A stretch of DNA of 64,000 nt from NCBI GenBank assembly GCA_030770425.1, contig JASJFT010000128.1, forward strand, positions 62,001 to 126,000, read 5' to 3'. This DNA comes from Darksidea phi (taxonomy: Eukaryota > Ascomycota > Dothideomycetes > Pleosporales > Lentitheciaceae). Within the stretch, counting starts at the first letter, position 1, and each line of letters begins with the position of its first letter. This document shows positions 1-11,418 of the stretch, one piece after another. Both the position numbers and the translations under genes were made by a program. Below the pieces are notes generated by a model that had not been told where the DNA came from, made no database searches, and saw nothing but the letters and a program-made list of their open reading frames with translations.

Positions 1-399
1 GCGCATCCTGTCTGGTCAACGACTATAATTTTCCCACTGCTTGAAGCTTCGGATCGACATACTTAGTGTTTCAGGCAGGCTCGATTTCACTGCCGCTCCG
101 AGATCGTTGCTACTGCCTTTGACGTGTACTCCATGAAAAGCATGCAGCAATTAAGGGTTCCCGTTCCAGTAGGCCAGCCAAATTGATTTATGCTTGTCTA
201 TTCCCGCAAGTATTAGTGCAGCGGTCACCGGTTGGATGTGCCACTTTTCTCCTTCCAGCTGAGCTGCCTAGAGGTGCGCTGATTTGCTGAAGATGTTTGC
301 TATCTAATATTTTCTCTGACCTGGCTAGACCGCGCACCATCACTCTGCCCCCGCAAACTCTAGCTATGGCAACGTCGTGTGCGGTGCGTTGGTGCGCTT

Positions 400-745
400 C
401 CTGAAATCTTCATAGATATTCCACAGCCTTCCTCAGCTTTGGCGGCAACAACGAAAACTCTGTCGCGAGCACTCTCACACACTATAGCTTGTACTAACTT
501 CAAGAGATGACGCAATGTATCTTCAAGACCACTGTAGGCAGCCGCTGCCAAAAACTGTTTCCAAAGACGAAGGCCAACGGAAAGACCGCTGCGGTCGTGA
601 AGTCCACCAGACTCTTGAAGATACTTGGAATGACGTCGTTCCGCAAATCCTGAGCCTTCCGAACCTCCCCATCCTCCTCAATCTCTGCCTCTCAAACCAT
701 AGCCAGAGAATTACAAGGAGAGGCTGTAGTTTGGACCGCATCACC
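400..745 (-). pseudogene. Frameshifted relic with an ankyrin-like segment
   Basis: Two adjoining minus-strand frames give coherent peptide. The upstream part reads EAEIEEDGEVRKAQDLRND and then IFKSLVDFTTAAVFPLAF. After a one-base frame change it continues as LAAAAYSGLEDTLRHLLKL, which has the spacing of one ankyrin repeat. No start codon, splice pattern or continuous frame joins them, so this looks like the remains of an ankyrin-repeat protein of the kind that is intact at 31982-35345. Bases 1-399 hold nothing else I can support. A single ankyrin-like helix pair could be chance, so confidence is low. Confidence 0.25.
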
Positions 746-1882
746 GGCTCAAGTTTCCTTCATAAACGCACATATGCATAGCTACGGATATGAAGCAGAC
801 AGCTGTAAGCAGACTACGCCGATACCTCTCTTAGGAGTGACCCACTTGCGAAAGCCCAATCTTGCGATGCCAGGTGAAGGTGTGCAGATCCTGCACCCAA
901 TGCCGGATCATGATACGATCGGACGTGGCTCTTTAGTGATGCTTTCATCGGCACTCCACACTCGGATTTCGTATACACTGACACCAGATCGTGAGCAACA
1001 TAGACACCTTCGTGGTTCTAGACACACCCACTCGGAGTGAGAAAACAGGTACTTGACGATGCTACCGGTGAACTTGCCGGACTGGGTCCATGGCCGCACT
1101 CCTACTCATATATATGTGCATTCGATGCGGACCTCTGCATTATGCGATACTGCCGCCAGCTCCCAGAAACCGTGTTAAATCGATAGCCGTTGGTGGGGAT
1201 TCTGATCGAACCCCAAGCGGCAGACTGGCCCGAATCTGCACCCAACTTCCGAGAGCTCGATGCATCACGGACGGCAATTAATCTGGGTTCGCAACCATCA
1301 GTCGTGAGTATAATAGATCTAAGTCCGTACATGCTGGGAACACCCCAGCACTACGCCGTTGAGAAATCATGCAAGCACCTTGGACACAACCGCCCTGGGA
1401 TGACACTTGGCATCGGATTCCAAGGGTCTGATAGATTGCAGACATTGCATACTGCTACCGCTCAACACTTCAATACTGTTTCAATATACGAAAAACGCCC
1501 CCACATGCAAGTTATGCAACACGATTCTACCCAGCCCACTGGGCTCCGTATAGCCACCCACGACCAACGAACCCAACCACGATCGTCGCAACGTTGTCTC
1601 CACTAGCGATCCATCTTGATATGCTGAGCGCTTCTGCATAGCCGGTAGTTGAGCGCCTTGGGTAAATACTCTCAAGTTCAAAGAGCTCTCCGCGGCTCCT
1701 TTGACTTTGACAAGAGGATCCGCATTGATGTAGCCTCATGGATCAAGCTCCAACTCGACCTACGACACTCTGCGAAAGTTGTAATGACAGCTTCAAACCG
1801 AGGAATCCCTCACCGTCTTCAACTACCTCCGGCGTGCAATCCAAGCTACACGGCAAAGGCGAAACCGACACACGGTCCAACG

Positions 1883-2332
1883 TCATACACAACTCCAACG
1901 ACCGTCAATAGCATTGCTACTGCTGCTACTGAGCACAAACTGCACTTCCTCTATTCCGCCTTCGACCCTGCGCAATGCGTCTTGTTTCGATCCATGGGCA
2001 CCGCCGTTTGCTTCCTGAGACACGTCTGGCGAGCATTCGGAAACGAGAGCAGCAAAATTGGACACAGAGCCAAAAGCCCCAGGTGTGTGCCACGCTTGCC
2101 ATGAATCTGGATCATTGAGGAGCATGAGTTCAGATGAAGTCTTCCCCGGTGTTCCCTTCCCCATCGTTCTCGCAGGAACATCAACACCACTAATATCTGA
2201 TGCACTTTCTTCTTGCTCGCACTTAATAGCTATTGCGGCAGCCCAAACCCTTCTCTTTACCCTTAAAGCCGACCTGTAAAGCTCTTTCAATCCCCGCATC
2301 GTGCTCCTCGCACTAGCTTTCCGCTTCGACAA
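1883..2332 (-). CDS. Hypothetical protein (149 aa), uncertain
   Basis: A 149-codon open frame with plausible amino-acid composition: a basic N-terminus (MSKRKASARSTMRG), a mixed central part and a Ser-rich end. I recognise no domain. A plus-strand open frame overlaps part of it (1649-2104), and nothing decides between the strands except that the minus peptide is less Pro/His/Ser-biased. It may be a fragment of a longer spliced gene. Bases 746-1882 contain only short overlapping open frames on both strands that I could not support. Confidence 0.2.
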   Translation of the reverse strand: MSKRKASARSTMRGLKELYRSALRVKRRVWAAAIAIKCEQEESASDISGVDVPARTMGKGTPGKTSSELMLLNDPDSWQAWHTPGAFGSVSNFAALVSECSPDVSQEANGGAHGSKQDALRRVEGGIEEVQFVLSSSSSNAIDGRWSCV

Positions 2333-2731
2333 GAACCTGCCTCAGGAGCGGCTTGCACGCACGGGGAATGAGATCATCCTGCTTCAAGCCAACGTCAAAG
2401 CGGAAGAGAACAAAGGAAAGGATTTGAGAGAGGAAGTCGATGCCTTAAGGCTCAAGGTCGGAGCGCCTCGGAAAGTGTCGACAAACAGAAAATTTCGGCC
2501 AATGTCAAATAACGGATGAGATCAGGATTAGGTCAGATGAAGGGAAGGAGAGAGGTGCGGGCGGGTTGGTTGGAGGGAACGTGAGTGTGGGCAAGCCGGT
2601 GTCCAAGAAGGGTCTCAATACGTCTGCTGCTAAGCGTATTGAGGATCAAGTCAACCGGCCGCAGCCACAGTTGCGGTTGGAGAAGTCCAAATGGCGGAGC
2701 AACAGCCCTTTCTTGCAGCTTACGTAGGCGA
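2310..2731 (+). pseudogene. Coiled-coil protein relic with a frame change
   Basis: The first frame reads as a charged helical segment (LARTGNEIILLQANVKAEEN, then KGKDLREEVDALRLKV) and ends at TGA 2517-2519. From about 2500 the neighbouring frame continues with similarly plausible sequence (GKPVSKKGLNTSAAKRIEDQ) to TAG near 2729-2731. The order and composition suggest one gene broken by a frameshift; an unrecognised intron is the alternative. No family was recognised. Confidence 0.22.
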
Positions 2732-3829
2732 GGCACGCTGTCTCGGAAATTCTGTGGCCGAGGGCCCTGCCAGCCAGTCTCGCAGCGAGTGGGTGCATGC
2801 TTGCGTTTCTTTGGCGTTGGTGTTAATGAGACTCATCGGTCCTGTTGGCTATGGATGCCTTTGACTAGCCAAGATAAGGAATGCATAGGACGCGTAACAT
2901 CTTAATTTTTCAGAACCAATTCTCCTGTTGTTCAGTAGGTGTCAGATGGCCCAAGACAATCACAAGAATTGCTCTGGATTGAAACACGAGAAAGTTACTT
3001 TATTACGATGAGCTGGAGCGGCTACATGTGCCTCCGCAGGCGCTACTAATCACTCTTTAGTAGTCGAGAAACCGGGGTTAAGTGACACTGCCACTGTTGT
3101 AGGCTTGACTTTGGTGGCTTTTGATCCCGCCGATCGCCATGACATGGTGGATTAGTGTCTATGCTATGTTTAAAAACTCGAAACTAACCCGGATGCATAA
3201 ACAGTTAACCGATGAGTGAGAGGGGAGGCTGAAGGATAAAAGGAAGAACAGATTTAGGGTCTTGCGGGACATGAAAAGGCAAAAGCGTGGTCAGGCCCGT
3301 AGTGCGGGCGACGGGAAGCAATATGGCTGACCGGGTTTGATGAATGAGGACATGGACGTCGTGGATGCGTTCATAAAACGAGCAGGGTGGAAAGTGGCAT
3401 CTGGTACGCGGTGTGAAGTACGAGGGCGACGCTCGGGGATAGGGCCAGAGAATGGATAAAAGTCAGGCCGCAGTAAGCTACGTACCGGTACGATAAAGGA
3501 ATACAGCGAACGATCTCCAGGAATATGCTGCTCACAGAATTGACTGGAAGCTGCTGCTTGCCGGGGTGGCAGCGCGGGAGAATGATTTCATTTCCACGTC
3601 CCGGACTTCACCCGGGTTCGCACACCTAGGGACTAACTGAGCGTCTCGTTTCGAGTTAAAATCAAACATGGTAGCCGAAATACAGTACCACTAACAGTCT
3701 AGTTCAGGTTCCCACCAATCACATCTGGCCTAGCGGAGCAAGGGTTGTTGGATGTTCTGCCGTCTAAATTAAATCAAAAAACTTTGATCCGGGGAAAGCC
3801 TTGCTCGCGGCATGGAAATCGAACACCGG
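2732..3829. other. Intergenic, no gene seen
   Basis: About 1.1 kb with no open frame of convincing length or composition. Its 3' end leads into the promoter of the SGNH esterase: a TATA-like TATATAG lies near 3831-3837, about 135 bp before that gene's ATG. Confidence 0.5.
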
Positions 3830-3967
3830 GTATATAGTAAACGGATGAATTGGTATGCCTCGAGATGAAAATATCGAGGACTCTCAGTTCTCCATTTTTA
3901 AGCAGGCTCCGCCGACTAACGTCTGTGATCGGACAGCCAGGACCTTCTGATCGGCTATTCAGTCTCA

Positions 3968-4777
3968 ATGCAGCTTTTCAGGTTCACTCTCATCGCTGGC
4001 CTTGTAGGCGCAGTTGCGGCGCAGAAAGTTAGAGTCAGTAAGTTGGTCTCATCCTCAGGTTGCGAACCGGGCACCTTCGAGAAAGGCAACTGACAACCAA
4101 AAGTGCTTCTCGGTGATTCAATAACTGAAATCACTTGCTGGAGACCCCAAGTATGGAGCCAGCTCACATCTGCAGGCCTGGCAAGCAACGTCGATCTTGT
4201 CGGCACCATGAGCGATCTCCCATCCAACTGTCAAAAGCCTTCCGGGTTTGATACAAACCACGAAGGCCACTCAGGCTGGCAGGCTTATGATATAGCAAGG
4301 AACAATATTGCTGGCTGGGTCCGAGACACGAAGCCAGACGTGGTTCAGTTCATGCTCGGTACCAATGACGTAAACATCGGCAAGCGCAACGCCAACTCGA
4401 TCCTCGATTCATACACCAGCCTGGCAAACGCCATGCGTGCTGCTAACCCGAAGGTCAAGATAATTGTCAGTCGCATGCGCCCCCCTTTCCAGGAATTAGA
4501 ATGCTCATATAGCTGCCAGATCGATAAATTAATCCCAACAAGCTGGAGCGATGCGACGATTGAATCGGTCAATACCGCCATTCCAGGCTGGGTACAGCAG
4601 CGCACTACCTCCCAGTCCCCAATCGTTATTGCCGACTGCTCTCGCGCTGCAGGTTTCACCAACGCGATGCTGCGAAGCGATGGCGTGCATCCGAATGACC
4701 AAGGCGACCAGTTCCTCGCCAAACAAATTGGCCCAAAGCTCATTCAGGCTATCAAAGATGTCCAAGCTGGGATCTAA
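3968..4777 (+). CDS. Secreted SGNH/GDSL-type esterase (247 aa)
   Basis: Likely secreted serine esterase of the SGNH hydrolase superfamily, probably acting on plant or microbial carbohydrate esters; it resembles small fungal CE3-like or GDSL acylhydrolases, and the substrate is inferred. Two exons: 3968-4037 and 4104-4777, with an intron of 66 nt (GTAAGT...AAAAG) whose splicing creates the ATG of codon 24. The first exon is a signal peptide (MQLFRFTLIAGLVGAVAAQ). Motifs: block I GDSIT with Ser29, block III LGTND with Asn111, and block V DGVHPND with Asp216 and His219. All catalytic positions are present and the length is normal for a single-domain member. A start at 4103 without the first exon would lose the signal peptide, so I chose 3968. 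Confidence 0.9.
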
Positions 4778-5098
4778 GCATCTGTCATATAGTCGACTGC
4801 GGGCCATATGAAGATGGTGCGGACCATGAAGGATTTGGTAATTAGAGCCCTGCGGTGCTCAATTGTGAGCGCATGTGTGCTAGACATGGTGGGCCGTTTC
4901 TGAAGCTAGTTGTCCGCGTTGCTGTAGAGTAGGAAATTTTTATGGTTGAAGTTCAGGGCAAACCAGTGGTCGCAACTGCACATGAAACCGTGGAAGGAAA
5001 GTGGCTACCGCACATGCACGTCACTGTCTTGTGCTCAGACCTTAACCTTCTACTCCACAGCCCGCGCCTTCAAAATCACAACGCTCATCACGCTCGCC

Positions 5099-5707
5099 AT
5101 GCCTCCTCAACCTCTGACTGCTCCTGAGCGCGCTGCCTGCGATCTCCTCTCCAAGATTTTTCTTGACACGGAAATGTTCGACTTCATGCGCACAGCAACT
5201 GCCAGAGATCTCCACAAACTCCCTCTTACAATCGAAGAGATCGATACCCTTTTTTGGCACGACGTATACCCTGTTCTTATTTACAACCTTGTCGAGACCG
5301 CAGGCGCGTGGGCTGGCTTTCCCGAAGATTACGTGTGCGACAAGATCGATGCGAGGCGCGCGAATCCACTCGCTATGATGTTGAGCCGGGCCTGGCTTCC
5401 ATTAATTTGATTACTGTGGTCACGCAGCGTCTCTGCAATCTGGGACGACATCAAAGTGAGGTTGGTGGCTTTGGCAACAACTGAAGCCTCCTATAATCGC
5501 TTACCTTCTGGGTCTTGGGTATGCTTCGATGACACGAACACCAACGTTGACACCTGCACCTTCGGTTCTAGTGCTTCATCGACGGACGCCACGGGATCGG
5601 CGAAAGATCCGGAGCGGGGACGTCGAGTATACTTTGGAAAAATGAGTATGCGCCAAAGAGATAGGTGTCGGCTATCACAGACAGGCGGAGCGAAATCTTG
5701 TCACTAG
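5099..5707 (+). pseudogene. DUF7079-like protein interrupted by one in-frame TGA
   Basis: From ATG 5099 one frame runs to TAG/stop at 5707 with a single internal TGA at 5408-5410. The first part contains LLSKIFLDTEMFDF and VYPVLIYNLVETAGAWAGFP, which match my memory of the DUF7079 pattern (FLDTE...AGxWAGF). The part after the TGA (VSAIWDDIKVRLVALA) continues sensibly in the same frame, so the stop, not the frame, is the defect. TGA is what a C-to-T change makes of the Arg codon CGA. Function of the family is unknown. Alternatives are a sequencing error, or a short gene that really ends at 5410. Confidence 0.5.
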
Positions 5708-6802
5708 GAGGCCTGGAATGTTTCGTGCATGGAGCTTTGGGAAGCGAGTGGCTCATACCATCTCTCAGCGTCTTTGCTACGATCACTAGTAGTAATTTTA
5801 TGAAAACCTTCTAGCGCCTCATTTGCTACTCTGTTATGTTCCCCGAGTTTTCCAACCGCGCCGTATACTGTAGCCAGTTCAGCTAACCCACCCGGCCTAT
5901 CTGGGTGGTATATTCCTCCAGCCTAAAGTATACGTATTTAGCGATCGGTAACATCTACAAGGTATGGCTCAACCTTGTCCCATTTCTTCTGCTGTGCTAT
6001 ATCTTCCCAAGTAGGTAGCGACCCCAGAGGCAGGCCTGAGGGTCGTGTCCTAAATCACGTTCGCCGATTTTGGCAACACGGCTATTCCCTGGAATGATGC
6101 AATCGCATTTGGGGAGGGCGACCGACGGTTACCAAATGCATCCGAACTCGAAGGATATTCGCATTCAGCGTGATTTTGATGTTGTACAAGGGAGCAAGGA
6201 CAGTCTTTGCGCCAACACGCATCTTGAGACGGACCAATCCGAAGTGTCCGACATAGATGAGGCTGGTGACCGTGGTGGGACGTCTGTTGTGGACTCAAAT
6301 CGTTTTGGAGTTGTAATATTCGGGATATATCACTTGTATGTCTTCTAATGAGTTCTTTCTACGCACACAGTAGTTACACACGCCAATAATGATAGTACCA
6401 ATTTCAATGTAAAGATATGAGCCGGTAGTATCAAACGCATCAACAGCTTCAAATACCGCAGAGGTCCACAACGCACGCGATGTCATACCTCTGTGAGGAC
6501 GTATGTAAGGCGTGGAGAGGCAGGAAGATACTGTCTTTAGTATCATTTAATACTAAGGGTACCTACAATAATGTGGCCACAGAGCCAGAAATTAGGAGCC
6601 TATAGCAGTGAGAGGTACCCAAGATAATCCTATGGTAGGTAAAAGACTTTTACTTAGACTAGCAGACCTATATCCTCGTCAAACGGCTTTATACTAGACG
6701 TACAAGCACTACTATAAGTAGGCCTTCCATAGGGATTGGTACTTACTATAATCCTCTTTCTACAGCAACTTCTCTAGAGTCCGTTCGTATATCAAGACCT
6801 TG
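5708..6802. other. Intergenic, AT-rich towards the 3' end
   Basis: No supportable gene. The composition drops to AT-rich sequence between about 6540 and 6790, with frequent TA and few CA/TG dinucleotides, as in the RIP-affected blocks further along. It is too short and altered to identify an element. Confidence 0.4.
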
Positions 6803-7127
6803 CTAGTCAATTCGGAAAACAAGAGGAACATGTTTACAACCCCGAATTTTCAGGCATTCCACAAAACAATTCTTGACAATGACGAGATCGTACACATCTG
6901 TGCATATGTCGCACAGAATCTCTCCCGTGTACATCCGGCCATGGGGGGTCTGGAGGGTGCTGACCTGTATACCCGGAAGCTTCAGCGAGTTTGTGCCTGC
7001 CTCGCTGAAGTTTACGTTCAGCATGTTCTTGAAGTGGGCTGAGTGGAAGCAAAGCAGCACCCGGCGGACTTGGAATTCTTTCTGCGCAGGTTCTTTACTG
7101 GCTAATACGGTAATCACCTTATCGTAG
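6803..7127 (-). pseudogene. BTB/POZ domain fragment
   Basis: The minus frame reads KEFQVRRVLLCFHSAHFKNM, then FSEAGTNSLKLPGI and GRMYTGEI. This is the usual fungal BTB/POZ core (F-x-V-H/R-x-x-L-L-C-x-H-S-x-x-F) with the MYTG turn. BTB domains dimerise and often recruit Cul3 ubiquitin ligases. The N-terminal start and C-terminal part are missing: upstream sequence falls into other frames, and the frame ends RID-TAG where fungal homologues continue. I read it as a truncated pseudogene. A spliced gene with unseen exons upstream at 7130-7220 is possible. Confidence 0.55.
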
Positions 7128-7489
7128 GCCTCTATGCGCGCGCTTCAGTTTGATGAAGTTGAGCTCGGCTCTAAAACAGCCTACGTGGAGCCTTTCAATA
7201 CCGGGTGTGAGCAAGAGATATCATTCGTAATCGTGAGATTGTCGAGCGCCGCGGCCGTCGAAGCCGTGGTGTAAGATCCCTCGTGAATGTTCTGGGAGAA
7301 TGAATGCGGAAAAGCACAAAATAGATATGCGCTTCAAGGACAGCGAGCGTAGCGTGGAAGGGTAGCAATAGCTGAGCGAGGGAGGCTTAAATAAAGACAA
7401 TGCCGTATAGAATCTTACTCGATTACTCACTCTCAACTAGGATTTATATACCTACAGATAGTGTACACAATGCCACACACCCATGGATC

Positions 7490-9127
7490 TCACAGATACT
7501 TGTTCACCATATCTTCAAAATACCTCCTCGCTTCCTCCACGCCCATCTCCACTGTGACGACTCCTTTCTTTCTATTCACATCACCCACCTCTCTCCCAGC
7601 TGCCCCAGCCAACATCTCTACCGCCGCATCCTCATTTGGTTGGTTCACGATTTGCAGCTGCAAACTCTGCATTGCAGCCTCTTTTGCGCCCACTACAATC
7701 ATGTAATTGTACTTCTTTGTCCGAGCTTCCAGCATCTTCTTACCGAGGGGACGGCTGCTGGTGTCAATGTCGATAGGGAGGTGGATGGTAGTAAGTGGCT
7801 GCGGAGTTGGTCGAAGTAGCGAGATAGTGGTCCCAGTAGACGTGGGTTGGAGACCGGATAGTACGGACTGGATGCGGGATGCGTGCTCAAGGACCTCAGG
7901 GTTATTGTTCAGAGGGAGCACGACGGCCGGGCGAGGTGAGAGCCAGAAGGGGTATTTGCCGGCATAGTGTTCAATCAAGAGAGCCATGAACCGCTCTAAG
8001 GAGCCGTAAATAGCACGATGAACAATGACGGGTCGGCGATTTGCGGGATGTAGATCTACGTCTCCTGCTGATAGCGACGGTGACTCTAGCTCTTCTGGTG
8101 AGGCTTGGTACTGGAGATCGAAGCGTTGTGGGAGTTGGAAGTCGAGCTGAATGGTGGCCGTCTGGTGCTCTTTGCCGTTCGCGTCTTTCAGAATGATGTC
8201 GATCTTGGGCCCGTAGAAAGCCCCGTCGCCTTCATTGACGGCCCAATCCCTACCACTGTTGTTCAGTGCCTCGGTCAACTGCTGCTCTGCTCGGTCCCAT
8301 TCCTCAACGGTGCCGATGAAGGAGTCTTGCGGCCGAGTCGAGAGTAGTAGCTTGTACGGTCCTAGGCTAAACGTATCGTAAACCATTCCCACAAATCTCA
8401 GCGTTTGTTCAATCTCCGACAAGATCTGGTCTGGCCGGCAGAATATGTGTGCATCATCCTGGTGGAAGCGCCGTACCCGTGTCAACCCCGTCAATGCACC
8501 CGATATCTCATTTCGATGCAGAGCGCTGAAGTCAGCGAAACGTATTGGCAGATCCCTGTAGCTTTTGATCTCACTCTTAAATAGCAAGCAATGCCCGGGG
8601 CAGTTCATGGGTTTCAATCCGAACTCCTCGTCTTGTCCTACCTCCGCATTCTCCGATTTTCCTGTTGCACCTCGACCTTGCACGCTGAACATGTCTTCTG
8701 CGTAGTTCTCCCAGTGGCCCGATGTTTCCCATAGCGACCTTTTGTATATTGTGGGCGTAAGTACCTCCTGGAAACCAAATTGCGGGTATTGCGCGCGGAG
8801 GAAGGCCTGTAGCTTCTGGAAGACGTAGGCGCCGTTGGGGAGGAGAAGCGGTGAGCCAGGGGAATACGGCGATGTAATGAAGAGATCATGTGTCTGCGCG
8901 AGGGTGCGATGATCGGTCGGCGGTGTAGGTGGGTCGGACGTGGTTGGATTAAGCTGCGCATTCCGAGATGCTTGAGCTCGGAGGTTCACCGTACCATGGA
9001 GCTGTTGGGGCGTCGAGCACGAGCAACTACGGACGAAGAGTCGAGAATGACTGCGGGCATGGTTAGGATTCAATTGAACACGCGTCGCGACGTTGAATGC
9101 AGAAGAAAGCTGCCGTAGACGCGGCAT
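7490..9127 (-). CDS. MST1: Threonyl-tRNA synthetase, mitochondrial (545 aa)
   Basis: Class IIa synthetase charging mitochondrial tRNA-Thr. Residues 1-70 are Arg/Ser-rich with few acidic residues, fitting a mitochondrial targeting peptide. Motif 1 and the dimer region lie near 118-147 (FQEVLTPTIYKRSLWETSGH). The zinc/active-site segment KPMNCPGHC is at 172-180, motif 2 (SALHRNEISGALTGLTRVRR) at 201-220, HQDDAHIF at 222-229, GDGAFYGPKIDI at 300-311, and motif 3 (HRAIYGSLERFMALL) near 370-384. The remainder is the HGTP-type anticodon-binding domain. The TGS and editing domains of the cytosolic enzyme are absent, as in yeast Mst1. No intron. It is divergent from the gene at 9604, with 476 bp between the start codons. 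Confidence 0.96.
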   Translation of the reverse strand: MPRLRQLSSAFNVATRVQLNPNHARSHSRLFVRSCSCSTPQQLHGTVNLRAQASRNAQLNPTTSDPPTPPTDHRTLAQTHDLFITSPYSPGSPLLLPNGAYVFQKLQAFLRAQYPQFGFQEVLTPTIYKRSLWETSGHWENYAEDMFSVQGRGATGKSENAEVGQDEEFGLKPMNCPGHCLLFKSEIKSYRDLPIRFADFSALHRNEISGALTGLTRVRRFHQDDAHIFCRPDQILSEIEQTLRFVGMVYDTFSLGPYKLLLSTRPQDSFIGTVEEWDRAEQQLTEALNNSGRDWAVNEGDGAFYGPKIDIILKDANGKEHQTATIQLDFQLPQRFDLQYQASPEELESPSLSAGDVDLHPANRRPVIVHRAIYGSLERFMALLIEHYAGKYPFWLSPRPAVVLPLNNNPEVLEHASRIQSVLSGLQPTSTGTTISLLRPTPQPLTTIHLPIDIDTSSRPLGKKMLEARTKKYNYMIVVGAKEAAMQSLQLQIVNQPNEDAAVEMLAGAAGREVGDVNRKKGVVTVEMGVEEARRYFEDMVNKYL

Positions 9128-9603
9128 CGGGGAATCTAGAGATGTTCAGCCCTCGAACAAAGACCCACATGCGCATCGGCCTTGGCACTCCACTAGCCTC
9201 AGCACCACATGTTGACGGATGACGTCGTTGGACCTCAGACACGACGTCTTGACAACAGCCTGTTAAAGGTGGTGACAGGAGTACGCGCCGCTACGTGCAA
9301 CAGTTGTTGCTCTGTGCGAATTATGGCGGCGCCTGATGTTGACCGACCCGAAACTCGCGCCTGAACGCTGATTGGTCGACAACACGTCACCCCTCAAGGG
9401 AGTGGCAACTATGCGCGCTCCTAGCCTCAAGCTCTTCCCCCGCGACATCTGACGAGCGATAGTTGGATTCTACGAATACTTGTTGACCCTATTTTCTCCT
9501 CCTATACCGCCCTGCCTCTTCCGTCTGTTTTCTGGCCCTTCCCGCGCCTGCACCATTCCTCCATTCATAGAGGTGTCGTGGTTGCACATACATTCCATCT
9601 ATC
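9128..9603. promoter_or_regulatory. Shared divergent promoter region
   Basis: The 476 bp between two divergent start codons must hold both promoters. An ATTGG (reverse CCAAT box) is at 9371-9375. A pyrimidine-rich tract (TTTTCTCCTCCTATACC) just upstream of the plus-strand gene, near 9490-9506, is typical of fungal transcription start regions. No clear TATA box was seen for either direction, as expected for housekeeping genes. Confidence 0.4.
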
Positions 9604-11418
9604 ATGAACAGCTCACAATCGCGCAAACTACGCGGGAGCTTGGGGGACTCCTGGGGAGACGCGGACTACTCCTCCGAAGGCGATGCTTCCATACACTCAG
9701 CATCTTCTCTCTCTGATGCAGGGAGTGAAAGCGACTATGAACTCCAGGATGGCAACGACACCGCACTAGAAGACCAAGACATAGCAACACCTCTTCCATC
9801 TCGGGTCAATAGAACATCACCGCAAACACTCCAAACCACTCCAACTAGGACTCCAGCCAACCGCATAGTCTCCCGTCCAAGACAATCGCCAGGAAGTACA
9901 CCGAGGTCTTTCCAGTCCACCCCAGATTCGCTGGGGCCCAGCTTTATCATGCCATCAATGCGCGGATCAGTCGATGGATCTCACAACGGCTCTCCTTTGC
10001 GCCAATCTCAACTCCGAACCAGAAGCGTACGGCAGTCTTCTCGACAAAGTCATCCGAGTAGCGTGACCTCTTCGCCGCAAATGAGGAACCGGAGGTTGTC
10101 AATCAAGAGAGATTTTCAGTCCCCTGAACGCATGTCGCCAGTTGAAGCATCAGGACCAGGAAAATACTTCAGCCTTCTCTGGGGAAACTTCCTCAAGCCA
10201 CTTGGACAATACGCTGCCGAGGTGGTCTGGTACGCGATGAACTACCACCTGAAGCCACTCCTCGGAACCGCCCTAACCGTCTTCCTTCTTATCTCCCTCA
10301 TCCAATACTCATCAGGCGTTCTTCATAACTACATACAGACCGCCCTCACACCCATCTGCATCATCCCCGGCTCCTCCTACCTCCTCCCCTTCTGTAGCAC
10401 AAAAAGCACCGCATCGACCTACGACGGCCAGTACCCCGACTTCGAAGAATTAGTAAAGGTACAATCTACCTTCGAAGAAGTCCTAGAAGCGAACAAAGAC
10501 TCTTATGCGCTCCCCGCCACCCTCAAAAAAGGTGAAATGGCCCTTCGCGATCTCCGTTCGACTGTGAAATATTCCCGTCTCCCCTCTCGCAGCGAACTCG
10601 AGGTCGAACTCTCTTCCTTCATCGAGACGGCAAGCGAAGCATCCGACCACCTATCCAAATATAATGCCAAGATAGGATACACCATGGACCAGGTTATCTC
10701 CACGAATCGATGGACTCTCGCCTTCCTCGAAGGGATCGCTGCTCGTGAAGCAGGCACAGGTTCTCTATCGCGCGCCCTGTCTTACATCAACCCTTTTGGT
10801 GCCCTTCAGTCCGCATCTGAGAGTATGGAGGAACGTATCTTTGACCAGTACGTTCTCCACGTCGGCAAGATGAAAGAAGACATCGAGCGCCTTATCCAAC
10901 GATCGCACGCCTTGCTTGCCCTCCTCAACAACCTCGAAAACCGCCTAGACATCATTGCTGAAGTTGCCATTCGCGACGACCTTATCGTTTCACGCGACCG
11001 TGACGAGCTTCTCTCGCAGCTCTGGACGAAACTAGGCGGAAATCGCTCCTCTAAGAAAGCGTACGCTGATTCGCTCACCCTTTTGAGGCAGGTACAAGAC
11101 TACAGGAAGAGCGCGGTGCAGCATGTTAGCGCCACGCTGTTGAAGCTACAAGAGATTGCAGCCGAGCTGGAGAACCTGAGAGAAGGTGTTGTGGCACCAG
11201 AGGTGGTGGGTTACAGCGGGAATGTACCGTTGCAGTTTCACATTGAAGTCGTTGGCAAGAGTATCGAAAGACTGAGGGATGCTAGAGGGGAAACACTTGC
11301 CATCGAAAGGGAGACTGTTAGGAGAGGGCTGAATGAGGAAGATGGGGAGGGACGAATTAGATTGCCGGGGAGGAGCGGCGAGCCTCCGACGGTGTATGTG
11401 AAGGCGGCTGGGAAGTAG
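9604..11418 (+). CDS. Conserved fungal single-pass membrane protein with coiled coils (604 aa)
   Basis: Intronless. Residues 1-180 are acidic, then Ser/Thr/Pro/Arg-rich and probably disordered, with many SP/TP sites (TPTRTP, SPGSTP, SPERMSP). One hydrophobic helix, about 218-240 (LLGTALTVFLLISLIQYSSG), should span a membrane. From about 265 to 560 the chain is charged and helical with heptad-like stretches. I know no catalytic domain here. The arrangement of a disordered, phosphorylatable N-terminus, one membrane helix and a long coiled-coil region resembles fungal nuclear-envelope or ER proteins, but that is inference only. Codon use and composition match the flanking housekeeping genes, so it is surely a real gene. 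Confidence 0.85.
   Translation: MNSSQSRKLRGSLGDSWGDADYSSEGDASIHSASSLSDAGSESDYELQDGNDTALEDQDIATPLPSRVNRTSPQTLQTTPTRTPANRIVSRPRQSPGSTPRSFQSTPDSLGPSFIMPSMRGSVDGSHNGSPLRQSQLRTRSVRQSSRQSHPSSVTSSPQMRNRRLSIKRDFQSPERMSPVEASGPGKYFSLLWGNFLKPLGQYAAEVVWYAMNYHLKPLLGTALTVFLLISLIQYSSGVLHNYIQTALTPICIIPGSSYLLPFCSTKSTASTYDGQYPDFEELVKVQSTFEEVLEANKDSYALPATLKKGEMALRDLRSTVKYSRLPSRSELEVELSSFIETASEASDHLSKYNAKIGYTMDQVISTNRWTLAFLEGIAAREAGTGSLSRALSYINPFGALQSASESMEERIFDQYVLHVGKMKEDIERLIQRSHALLALLNNLENRLDIIAEVAIRDDLIVSRDRDELLSQLWTKLGGNRSSKKAYADSLTLLRQVQDYRKSAVQHVSATLLKLQEIAAELENLREGVVAPEVVGYSGNVPLQFHIEVVGKSIERLRDARGETLAIERETVRRGLNEEDGEGRIRLPGRSGEPPTVYVKAAGK

Noticed and set aside
1190..1606. 138-codon plus-strand open frame in the first kilobases
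   Set aside because: High His/Gln/Thr content, no domain, competing frames on both strands; not enough to call a gene.
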